From the NCBI GenBank assembly GCA_015227615.1, contig JAALGZ010000023.1:558001-622000 (forward strand): a stretch of 64,000 nt of DNA. Direction: 5' to 3'. The first letter of the stretch is position 1, and each line of letters opens with the position of its first letter. The notes under the pieces were generated by a model. The model saw only the letters and a program-made list of their open reading frames with translations, made no database searches and had not been told where the DNA came from. The position numbers were made by a program, and so were the translations under genes. Shown in pieces: positions 1-10,400 of this stretch. The stretch is from Labyrinthula sp. Ha (Eukaryota > Sar > Bigyra > Labyrinthulida > Labyrinthulaceae).

Positions 1-195
1 CTGTAAAATGGTTTTTCTAGAAGATTTTTTTTGTTGAGCGGGGTTCGGTTTTCTCGATTCCGAAGTCAGATACTCTTCGTAATGTCATTGGTTAAATCGA
101 TTCTTGAAATGAAAATCATCATAGTTCGTCTGAATAATCAATGCGTAAAAAATAACTTCCCATAAACGAAATTTGGAGGGGGCTGATCCAAAATT

Positions 196-2312
196 TTGGA
201 GAAATTTCAAAATAAAATTACGAACAAGAATTATACACAATCACGAAACAAAAGGGGACAAATGTCCAATCAAAAGTTCCAACTCCAGAAAAAAAGAAGC
301 TACAGAAACATTGAAAAAATAAATTGCAGCAACGTATTCTACTTCAGAAGAAATGATGGAAGTGACCAGTACACTTGTCAGTAGACGTTCTAAGTGGAAA
401 ATATGCGTTTTTACTACTTAGATAAGACAGTCAGCTATGTTAAGTGGGGTAGAAACTACAAAAGACTTAAAAGAGACAAAATTAAGTATAGTTCAGATAA
501 AATTTGATCGCTTGAAGTTAACATTAAGCTTAATCCTGGCACTTCTGAGTACATTTCCGCCGTAATTAACGAAAACCACTGCAATCATGAGGTGAAAGCG
601 CTAGGAAATAATAAAAAAAAATACGCTCAAAATCTTAAAACAGAGGAATTAAAAATGATTAAACACCTAGGAGTTGCCGACAGTGGAATTGCAGTGGCAG
701 ATGTCGCTCTACATCGCAATTTTCCAGGCATATTGTTTGACAAAGCACTAGTAAAACGAATTTTGAGAAAAGCTGAAGAAGGTGTTGACGCTAGCGAAGA
801 TAATAATATTGAAAAATTAATTACGTGTGGGAAAAGATGCTTAGAACGTGGAGGAAGATTTGATTTGCCTTGATGTTATTTGAAGGAAGGCAAAGCAATT
901 TTAAATGGAGTCAGCTTTCAAGAAGACCTATAAAATAAATTAAAAAAAGTATACGAGGATAGCATCCAAGTAGATACTACCCATGGAATGAGCAAATATT
1001 GGTTGATGGGAATGTTCCATTGCGGGATACATTGCTTGCGTAAAACCATAAACTTTGGGTGATCAATGATGGAAAGCGAGGCCAGTAAGGATGTTGTGAA
1101 AGGGCTGAAATTTCTGGGTTTTCAGGATGCGATGGTCATCATGACCGATGGGAGTCGAGCACTGGAAGCAGCTGTTGAGGAACTAGGGGCATCTCATATT
1201 CTTTGCAGGAAACAGTATCTTGCGACCTTAAACTTAGAAACATCTGGCCTAAAAGGGACGAAAAAATAGAATTTGCAAGCAGCTTGGGGGTGTTCTCACT
1301 GTAATCTTTTTAGAAGAAAAAAATTTAGATCAACTTTTTGAAAATAACTTGGTTGACTTTTTTGATGAACAACAGCGGCTTGCCCTAGAAAAAGCTAAGT
1401 GTGTTGAGAAACGAATATAAAGCTTCCAACGTTCTCTCAAAGAGATACTCAGATTGTTTAATCATTTCACTCGGCCATCAAAGGGAATGGTTCTTTAAAA
1501 AGTTCTCTTAGAACATGGATACTTGATGAAGTTGTAACGCACCACGGGAATAATGTGGATGAGTACATGGAGAGAACTTTGAAAAAGATTAAGGATTTGA
1601 TTCGGGAGGATAATGTTTTTTCAAAGGAAGCTGATGAAATCTTTACAAAAGAGTTGAAGTTGATGGGAGTGTGTTGGATTGTTGAAGAATCGAGTTCAAC
1701 AAAATTCGTTGTAAATGATTCAACCGGGAAAATAAATGGGAAGCACATGTGAAGGTTTTTGAAAGGAAAGGGGCAAAGCTTCAATCATGTACTTGTGAAA
1801 CCTGGACTAACCATTGTTTTACATGTCATCACTATGCGTGGTATCATAATCGTAAAAGGATCCAATACACGTCCATAGATCATCTTCCAGAGAAGTGGAG
1901 GTACCTGGAGAATCCTCTGTTCAAGCAAGCATTAAGGGAGATGGGGCGAGAAGTCGATGGCCCACGTGGGTGTATTGAGTTTAAGGTGAGAATTCCACCT
2001 GTGAACGCAGCTTACATCCCAAGAAAGCCGGAAGCTAAATATTCCAAGCACCTCACTGCATGCAAAGTGCTCTGTGAAGAGGCGAAAAACAACAACGACG
2101 GCTGAAAGAAAAGCTACGCAGCAGTCTTGAAGATAACCGCTGCTCTAAGAGTGAGTCTAGATGCAGATTTCGGGGATTTGGATGAAATTTCTGAAGAAAG
2201 TGTGGTTATGTTTGAGTCAACAAGGAAGAGGGTCAAAAGAAGGAAGGGGAATGGAGAAAACGTCGCTCTGCCTCTGGACTTCTCACAGACAACTTTTATG
2301 ACGGGCGACTAA
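196..2312 (+). mobile_element. Decayed Mutator-like element (MULE) transposase
   Basis: Relic of a MULE transposase, a cut-and-paste DNA transposon related to the FAR1/FHY3 proteins of plants. Parts appear in the expected order but in several frames. About 550-870 has a Cys/His segment ending HCNHEV, as in WRKY-GCM1-type zinc fingers, followed by a helical stretch typical of these transposases. About 955-1260 holds the DDE core, with VDTTHG for the first acidic residue and MTDGSRALEAA for the second. About 1785-1840 carries a SWIM zinc finger (CTC...CHH), followed by a basic tail to 2312. There is an in-frame TGA just before 1066 and several further frame changes and stops, so it is not functional. 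No terminal inverted repeats could be assigned and the left end may lie before the window. The family is fairly secure; the exact borders are not. Confidence 0.75.
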
Positions 2313-3010
2313 GTTTTTCATTCTTGAAACTTTATTTTTCTTGAACTTTTCTCTTTAAATACTAATCTTGAACCTTGAACATAAATCCTTGAACCCAAAC
2401 CCCCCTCCCTTTTTTGAAATATGAATCTTTGAACATAAATTCTTGAACCCAAACCCCCCTCCCTTTTTTTGAAATATAATTCCTTGAACTTTTCTTGTTG
2501 AAATATAGATCTTGAACCCTATCCCATTTTCTTAAATCCTGAACATTTTTTTTTGAAATATAAATTCGTGAACTTGTTTTCTTGAAATATAAATCTTGAT
2601 CATTTTTTTTCTTGAAACAAAGTTTCTTGAAGTTGTTTTATTAAAATATAAACCCTGAAGTTTTTATTGAAATAAAAACCCTTAACCTTGAACCTTCACC
2701 TTTGTTTTTAAACATAAGTTGAATCATACCACACAATCATGCAGAAGAGAACTGATTTTTAACTACATTTTCAACCCTATCCCTGCTACCTGATCCTTAA
2801 AACCCATCCCTTTTTCTTGAAAATGTAAAATCTTGATTTTTAAACCCCATACCTTTTTTATGAATATATAGTCTTGAACCTTGAACCCGATCCTTTTAGT
2901 TTCTTCTAACTAGTTTTTGAGAATTAAACTTTTTGAACCTTGAAATTTTCATTTTCGTTTTCTTGAAAAATATATGGTCATTGAAGCTTTTTCTGGCTTT
3001 AGAAATATTT
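2313..3010. repeat. Degenerate TTGAA-rich tandem repeat
   Basis: Directly downstream of the MULE relic the sequence becomes an imperfect array of TTGAAC / TTGAAATATAAAT words separated by T runs and C-rich patches. Two adjacent units of about 54 nt, at 2377-2430 and 2431-2485, are almost identical and each holds the C-rich block CCCAAACCCCCCTCCC. Further eroded units continue to about 3000. It may be a minisatellite or the subterminal repeat region of the MULE. No coding potential is seen. Confidence 0.7.
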
Positions 3011-5355
3011 ATAGAATAAAATTTAAGCCCAACCGCCTAACCAGTTGGATAAAAACTTTCTTTCTTCAACCCTTTCCAATGAAGCTAATATAAATCCAAG
3101 AAAGAAAATTTTCTGAAACCTTTTTGAACATATAAAATAACAGCCCTGTGAGTAGAAGCATTTATATACACGAACAAGAATGCACCTTTTGTTTTTGGTT
3201 CGTGTCATCTTGTCTAAAATTTTGTTCATAATATCTACAGCTTGATCTTGAGTCTTTGCTTCCTCGCTCTTTGAACATCTTGTGATTTTTTTCTTGAAAA
3301 CCATGACATATACATTCTTAAAGCTTCCCTTTGTCTTTTAATATTATCTTGAACTGTTTCTCCTTGATATTTGAGTCTTCCGGCGCCTTTTATGATTTAA
3401 CTGTCATGATTTGGATTATCCGTTTTTCATTTTGTTGGTTTGTTTTTCTCAAAAAAAAATTGGGTAATTAAAAATTATGCCAATGAGCTGTAGGGGTGTC
3501 TGACTCCTGAGTAAAAAAAACTTATTCGTGTTCAGTGTAATATCAAATATAGAAAGAATCAGATGACTAAATGTCCAATACATCCTAAATACATAACTCA
3601 GTAATAAGTCCTGACCCAATAACAGAATAAGATAAAATAAAATTCGATGATTTCATATATGAGATGGAGGAACAGAGATGAGAACACGTGCACTGGAGGT
3701 GTTGATGAGGACTTCAAAAAGAATAATTCAAAACAGGTTGAACAAAGGATTTCCAGGTCGATAAAAGAATGCAAAACTAAATATAAAGCAAAGGCATCAA
3801 GCCGAACGTATGAAAAAGTTCACCTGAGTAAATTTTTGATGTGAAAAGTGACAAAATCAACAAACCAAAGATCTTTTCTAGTGAGAAAATGTTAATGGCC
3901 AGAATTAGAAATACAATAGGTCAAGGTATTCAATCAAATTTGAAGAAAAAAAAGAGAGAGTGGAGATAATTATTTTTTAGATGAATACAAGGCTGTACAT
4001 TTACTGCCTGTAGCTGAATTTAAGGAAAAATCACCAAGGGCAAAAGCTAGCCATAATAGATTCTTAAAAACAAATACAAGAAAAAAGAGGTTAATTCTTT
4101 CGTGGAAAAGGGTGATAGAGAAGCTATACCTAAAGAAAAATCTACAGAATTGCCAACTATATTCAAGACTTCAAGCAGTGATTCTGTTCTTGATTTGGAT
4201 ATTGTATTTTTGGAAGCTGAATTCTTCAAATACGAGAAAAGGAGAGAGAAAAACTTGATATTTATGTTGGGTTTCTACATGGTATAACAGGTTGGCTTGG
4301 TATCAGGATTATTGGTGAACGGTTTTGTTCTTCATCCAGTCCAACTGCAAGATTTTCCCTTCAGAACTCCAACTTTTTTTCCTCATGTTTTCTCTAGTTT
4401 TTCATCTCAAGATAGTCAGTTCATTTCTATTAATGGAAAATGGGGTGCTATTTTCAGTAGTTCGAAAATTATAGAATAACTATTCAAGAGAATGAATTAG
4501 TGTAAATAAATTAATATGGTAATGTTCTAGCATGTAGAATACTAGAAACTAAGCAAAATTTATTTTTTATATTGTTTGATTTGCTTCAAGGAAAAACTTT
4601 AATGCTTTTAATGGCTTATAAGATAAAAAACACTAGTAGAAAATTTCTAATTGGTTAAAAAGAGATTATAGTAGTTGCTTAGTAAGTAGATACCAACTCA
4701 GATGACCATAGGTTCTTGAAGACTCGTTTGTGGATGGGAAGAAAGATAAAATTAGAATTTGAAAGTATTTTTCAATAAAAGTAGTATGGAAACTTTTATT
4801 AGGCAAAATAGAAATAGAGTATAAATGTGCTCCCCTTAATTGGAGAGTTGATTTGTGTACTATACTCTCTTGAATAAGAGAAGTTGGACTGAAAAATAAT
4901 AGATAAACCCAGAATCTAGTTAGTGCACGGTACTATATTTTAAAAATATTATTGTCTGTGCAAGGATACTCTCCTTCGAAAATTAAAGTATTACCTCATT
5001 TAAAACGTAATAAAAGTTGATTAGCATTGAGCTCATACCACATTAGGGAGAGCAGATTGTGGTGATCAAGCTCATTAGTCACAATAAAGCTGCATAAAAC
5101 ATCAAGAAGCTCCATCAAACATAAATGATTAAGAAATATTATTGCACAAGAATATTTATTTGGATTAAGAGGTCGTTGTTATGTATATGTTATGAAATTT
5201 TAAAACTTCTTATTGTTACACATTGAGTATTATACTCAAAATCTACAGTAATGCCCCCTTGAAATTATTATTTCACATAGAACTTGAATTTCATACTATT
5301 TAAACACTAAGAGAAAAGAAGTTAATCAAGATAAAGAATATCAAATTAACAACAA
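3011..5355. other. AT-rich stretch with possible coding relic
   Basis: No intact gene is seen. Between about 3647 and 4479 there are three short + strand open stretches of 60-65 codons with a base composition slightly more gene-like than their surroundings. They could be fragments of one dead gene or exons of a gene with tiny introns, but I recognise no domain. The last 800 bases before the P450 start at 5356 are plain AT-rich sequence. Confidence 0.3.
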
Positions 5356-6981
5356 ATGGGAATATATTTGAAATATCTACTGAGTTTTATCAAATATTAC
5401 ATAAAATTTGGTTTAATTCATTCTTGTTATAAGTTGTTGCATCTTCTTGTTCGGAATCTACGTCGCATTTGGGCTTGGAAACATCTTCCTGGGTATAATG
5501 GAGATTGGCTTTCCAAAAACCACAGAAAGAACTTTTATAGGTTGAACGATTATTATCATGAACGTACAACAAAATATCCTGGAGCGCCTTTAGTTAAGAC
5601 AAACGATGGACCAAGAATTGCGTTGATATGTAACAACGAAGAGTCGATAAAATGGTTACTGAAAGATGAATTTGAATCATTTACTAAAACAAGAGGAGAA
5701 GGATCTCTTGTATTATATCTATTACGTGAGTTCATTGGGAAGAATGGGTTATTTACATTAGCTCATGGTAAACACTATAGTAAATCACAGCATGAACTTT
5801 GGTTAAGACAAAGAAAAGTCGTAGCGAAAATATTCACAAAGTCAAATTTTGAAAACTTCATGTATAAAGTATTCTTGGAAAAGTCAATGAAAATGGCGAA
5901 AGTTCTTGAAACTAGAACCGAGGAGTTTGTTGACTTGCAAGATATGTTTTTTAAGTTTACAATGGATAGTATTGAAGAAATCTTCTTTGGTAATGAAATA
6001 AACAGTATTGAAGGAGAAATGTCTTTCTTTGGAAAAAATTTTGATACTGCTCATCAACAACTTGTTCCAATTCTATTTGAAAATGTTCAGTTTGCGCTTC
6101 TTGAGATGGTAGTTCCTTTTCCTTTTGATCAAATTTTGTTCAATATTTCCCGTTCTTTTACAAAACGACAGAAGATTTTTACAAAAAGTATTCAGAATCT
6201 TGATTCTCACGTATATAAATTTATAAATCAAGCCAAGGTTGATCCGAGTATGAAAGATCGTACTGATTTAATAGCAAATTTTTTAAATGCGAATTTACAT
6301 TTTGGGGGAAAACCAATGAGTGATAAAATTCTAAGAGATATTTTATTAAATGTGACTATTGCAGGGAGAGATACAACAGCATGTACTTTGAGTTGGATGT
6401 TTTATGAACTTTCTATTCACCCAGAAGAACAAAATAAATTATTTGAAGAAATAAGAAAAAAGTTAGAAAGCAATGAAAATAAAGAAGGATTGTTTTTACC
6501 AAAGATAACAGATTTAACCGCAGAGAATATGCCATATTTGAATGCAGTTATTCATGAGACCCTTAGACTGCATCCTCCTGTAGCGTCAAATTTCAAAGTT
6601 TCTACAAGAGATTCATATTATTTAGATGGAACATATATTCCAAAAAATACAAAGATATATTATTATACGTATTCTTTGAATAGAAATCCGGAACTTTACC
6701 CTGATCCAGAAAAGTTTGATCCTGAAAGATGGATTCCTTTTAAGGAACCGAGCATGTATGAATTCACTGCTTTTCAAGCAGGACCAAGATTTTGTTTAGG
6801 AAAAGATATGGCAAAATTGGAAATAATGGTTCTCAGTTGTATATTATTGCAGAAATTTCAATTTAAGCTGAAGCCTGGAGAGGAAATATTTTACGCTATA
6901 TTACTAACCATGTCCATAGCAAATGACTATAAACGTACTTCCCATAAGTTGCTACTCGAGGTTTCTCAAAGAACAGATTAA
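5356..6981 (+). CDS. Cytochrome P450, CYP86/CYP704-like (copy A)
   Basis: Membrane-anchored P450 monooxygenase of 541 aa, full length for the family and intronless. The N-terminus (about 1-35) is a hydrophobic ER anchor followed by basic residues. All hallmark motifs are present: the I-helix oxygen-binding AGRDTT at 336-341, the K-helix ExxR as ETLR at 401-404, PERW at 456-459, and the heme loop FQAGPRFCLG with ligand Cys480. The QAGPRFCLGKDMA signature and FKFTMDSI are typical of the CYP86/CYP704/CYP52 clan, whose studied members omega-hydroxylate fatty acids using a P450 reductase; the substrate here is inferred. It is clearly related to the two minus-strand copies at 50.8 and 57.9 kb but more diverged from them than they are from each other. 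The first ATG is the natural start because it begins the anchor. Confidence 0.93.
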   Translation: MGIYLKYLLSFIKYYIKFGLIHSCYKLLHLLVRNLRRIWAWKHLPGYNGDWLSKNHRKNFYRLNDYYHERTTKYPGAPLVKTNDGPRIALICNNEESIKWLLKDEFESFTKTRGEGSLVLYLLREFIGKNGLFTLAHGKHYSKSQHELWLRQRKVVAKIFTKSNFENFMYKVFLEKSMKMAKVLETRTEEFVDLQDMFFKFTMDSIEEIFFGNEINSIEGEMSFFGKNFDTAHQQLVPILFENVQFALLEMVVPFPFDQILFNISRSFTKRQKIFTKSIQNLDSHVYKFINQAKVDPSMKDRTDLIANFLNANLHFGGKPMSDKILRDILLNVTIAGRDTTACTLSWMFYELSIHPEEQNKLFEEIRKKLESNENKEGLFLPKITDLTAENMPYLNAVIHETLRLHPPVASNFKVSTRDSYYLDGTYIPKNTKIYYYTYSLNRNPELYPDPEKFDPERWIPFKEPSMYEFTAFQAGPRFCLGKDMAKLEIMVLSCILLQKFQFKLKPGEEIFYAILLTMSIANDYKRTSHKLLLEVSQRTD

Positions 6982-7269
6982 CTTGTTTCCTTCATTTATT
7001 ATAACTTGTTTTAATAACCTTAAGCTTAAGTCTTCGACCACTTAAAACTTTTGTATTCTAAATTCTATTCTTTCCTCACAATAACAATGGTACATTACTA
7101 CAAGAAAAATCTACAGACTTATTTAGAAATGTTATCGATATATATACAACGAATGTTTCCAAGTTGCTTCACTCTCAATAGCGGGATTTATTTATATGTG
7201 CAAAATAAGAATTCGTACAAAATAAAACTGCAAAAGAAATCTCCTTGATTAAACTAAGCCACCAAAACA

Positions 7270-8349
7270 ATGCTTTCGTTCAATAAAATGCATAAAAAAA
7301 ATATTAAAATCCTAGCATATGTTAATAAAAATCTGCAGGAACTAAGTATTGGAATATATTTGAGTGAAGAGGACAGTACGAGGATAAGAATAGGGGATCC
7401 ATACCCACGAAGACCGCAACTTAATTCAGGGCCTCCAACGTACATTTGTACTGGAGATAATGCTTCAGCTGTATCTAAGATGATTTCTAAATTTAAAGGT
7501 TCTGAATATTCTCTTCGAGCTTTATTGATCCATAATTTCTTTGGTCAAGAGGCGCTTGATCTAGTTGAAAACTTATCTGATGTCTTGTCAAATCAACCAA
7601 AGTTAAAGATAATCGTAACTGGATTGCAAGGATCAAGCTCTCGAGTAATAAGATATCTACTGGTTAAAGTATCTGGAGTTCGCTCCTTGGAAATTTTGCA
7701 CCCAATGAATCAAGCTTCTGAAAATCCATCGGCTTTTTTTAATGAAGAACAAATTCGTGTTTGGACAGAATTTCCTACACTTCAACTTTCTAACTTAATT
7801 TTATCTAAGCCTTCTTCTGTTAAAAATCTGTTTGGATTAAAAAAAAATCAAGTGGATATTGGAAACTTGTATTTTGGAACATCTAATCAGTTCTCATTAC
7901 AAAGTTCACTTGTATTTTCAAGATTAATGAAAGAGACTATCATGAATTTAAGAGTTCTTCATTTATCAAAAGCAAGTTCAAAGGTTAACTTCGTTGGTAG
8001 AATAAATATTTTTTCTCAGATTGGGGTTTTTAATCATACACTAGAGCAGCTAAATGCATCCTTTGTCAACCCTGCAGAATGTAGTGTTCTTTTTAGTTCT
8101 TTACTTTCTTCATCAGGGTTAGATAAACTTAGAGTGTTTCTTTCGTCCTCAGAATTCAATGGAAAAGATGGTTCTTGCTCGAAATGTTTTCGAAGATATA
8201 TTAGTTTAGCTGAGAGAACAGCTAACTGGACATTTAAACAAGAAATGATGCTGAAATTTCTTGCAGCTGGTAGACGCTCGTTTCCTGATAGAGAAGAGTT
8301 TAATTGGGAAGGACAAAAAGTAACGCTACAATCTGTTCAAACATTCTGA
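7270..8349 (+). CDS. Hypothetical LRR-like protein
   Basis: Single open frame of 359 codons ending in TGA, 288 bp after P450 copy A on the same strand. I do not recognise the family. From residue about 85 onward it has recurring leucine-rich stretches (for example LRALLIHNF, LKIIVTGL, LSNLILSK, LRVLHLSKAS, LEQLNASF) spaced roughly 25-50 residues apart, as in irregular leucine-rich repeats or F-box-associated LRR proteins. No F-box, signal peptide or membrane segment is evident. Codon use resembles the neighbouring P450, which supports a real gene. Whether the ATG at 7270 is the true start, or an upstream mini-exon exists, cannot be decided here. The function is unknown. Confidence 0.7.
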   Translation: MLSFNKMHKKNIKILAYVNKNLQELSIGIYLSEEDSTRIRIGDPYPRRPQLNSGPPTYICTGDNASAVSKMISKFKGSEYSLRALLIHNFFGQEALDLVENLSDVLSNQPKLKIIVTGLQGSSSRVIRYLLVKVSGVRSLEILHPMNQASENPSAFFNEEQIRVWTEFPTLQLSNLILSKPSSVKNLFGLKKNQVDIGNLYFGTSNQFSLQSSLVFSRLMKETIMNLRVLHLSKASSKVNFVGRINIFSQIGVFNHTLEQLNASFVNPAECSVLFSSLLSSSGLDKLRVFLSSSEFNGKDGSCSKCFRRYISLAERTANWTFKQEMMLKFLAAGRRSFPDREEFNWEGQKVTLQSVQTF

Positions 8350-10400
8350 TTTTATTTTAGTTTGGTAAAATTGTAAATACAGGATTTGAGAATTTTGTTA
8401 CTTGTCTTGTTAAATGTAACGTAAATGTTGAATTATATTTTGTCGAATGCAGTATTATCTCATCGCATATTTTTCATAACAAATTATCTTATGGAAAAAG
8501 AGCGTCCAAGTTTGAGTTCTCTCTTTCTTATTATTAACCCCACTAAGACCATTGCTAGCAACTCTCCACCCCATTTTTTCTCAGTTCCGGTTTTGGAATT
8601 AAGCATCATTGCACCAGGCTTAACCTCTTGTGAAAAGGCCTTTACATGAATGATCTCATTGCAGTTTATTCTACCTTCGCATCTACATGATGGGCAGAAA
8701 GCATTTACATGTATAGCCTCTGTATGCAATATTGCTTCTTCCTTTTTGCAATGACCGCCTTCCAGGATATAGCAGCATTCATTTATTTAACATCTAGAGG
8801 GTGCAGAGGTTAAAAAAAATAGTACTTGTCTTTGAGCTTCTTGAAAACACTCTTTTCTTGATGAGATGTAGTGGGTTTTTTATAGTGTATGGCTATATAA
8901 CATTAGAAAAAGTCATTTAGACCAACAGAGTACCACAGGACAATGCAGATCTCAGTATTGAGTATAGTTGTCAAGATGAAAAGTAATGACAACAATTTTA
9001 ACTCTTTGCGCTGGCATATACAGCTTACCAACTGCTTTTCTGGGGAAAGCTCTTTACTCCTTTATCGCCATTAAAAAGGATTCACTGTAATTTGCCTTGC
9101 GGTTTTTCCAGAACCTGTAAATTGGAGTTCATATCTCTTAAGGCAAGGCAGGAAAAACAGGAATTAAAACACCTGCATGCAGCTATGTGCAGAGGTGAAG
9201 AACTAGTCCTACACCAGGACTCAGTTGGACTTTTGTGCAATTTAATGGTTGAATGACTGAGAATGAGCAAGTCTCGATACCGCATTGATGTATGAGATCC
9301 TCAATGAGGAATCCACTCAGGATTTTTAGAGGAATTTTATAGAGTCTCAGTGAGGAACACTGTAAGGATCACATGTTTGGTGACTGAGTTTTGGAGGTTC
9401 TCAAAACTACAATAAGAAATGATTTGAGTGAGTTTGAGTTTGAGGATCTCCACATCACCATGAGATATTTTCCTAAGCTTATACCCATACAAGTTTGCAA
9501 TAGAAAACATCTATCAAAGGCTTGACAGCGATATCCATTGATTCAATAAATTGAATGCTTAGCTCTAAAAAATGGTTGCGAATAGTTTCTCGTATCATTA
9601 AAAACAAAGCTCCATCCAGAAAAAATTAAGAGAATTAGGCGATGACGTTGACCGAGTTTTAATAAATTTCAGAGACACAACATATGATACTGCTCCATTT
9701 AAAACTATTGGATTTTTTAGTTCAATCAAGTCTATGAAAAGATCCAGAGAAGCTTACGGTCTGCAACAAACATCATGCTGACAGCACAACAAAGATCTGG
9801 ACGATACCATGCCGTCGATGCGCATTTTTCAACTCCTTTAAATAGTTTTCATTGATAAATTGCCAAACTTGCTTATTATTTAGGGTTTTGGTAACACACA
9901 AAAAACCTTTGCAACAAGCAGATAATGGAGGTTTTTTTTCACATAACCTTGATTAAAGCAAATATATTACTTTTCTCTTCTGCTTAAAAAAGACTGCATT
10001 CCGATTTCCTTGTCCATAAGACATCTGAATTGATGTTTCTTAAACATTTCAAGATCTTTGACTTGATTAGAAGATTTAATTACTTTAAGTCTAAAGTAAC
10101 TTTTGGGGATCATGTAAGGTAGGTTAAGTTCTAGTTATTCATAACCTTGCATGAGGCAATCAACTTACATCTCAAAGAAAATAGTTTTGCTGCACTTATT
10201 CGGCAAGAAAGATCATTTTTTAGGTAAATATTTCTACTAACTTAGATGCATATCCTTAGCTGGTAAGTTCCTATCAGCTGCTCTTCATCTAAATTCACAT
10301 TTACAAACAATCTTTGAATTTATTATTGGATTAAATATTAGAGAAAAATTATCTTACGTTTTCTGAAAAAATCCCAATACGATATGCAGTGAACACCGAA
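8350..10400. other. Non-coding or relic sequence with a Cys-rich minus-strand ORF
   Basis: No convincing gene. On the minus strand, about 8484-8765, an open stretch encodes a cysteine-rich segment (CPSCRC and nearby CC and HCKK) with two similar short words, EAIHVNAF and EIIHVKAF, hinting at an internal repeat. It could be a transposon fragment or an exon of a short-intron gene; I cannot tell. The rest, about 8770-10400, is AT-rich with stops in all frames. Confidence 0.3.
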
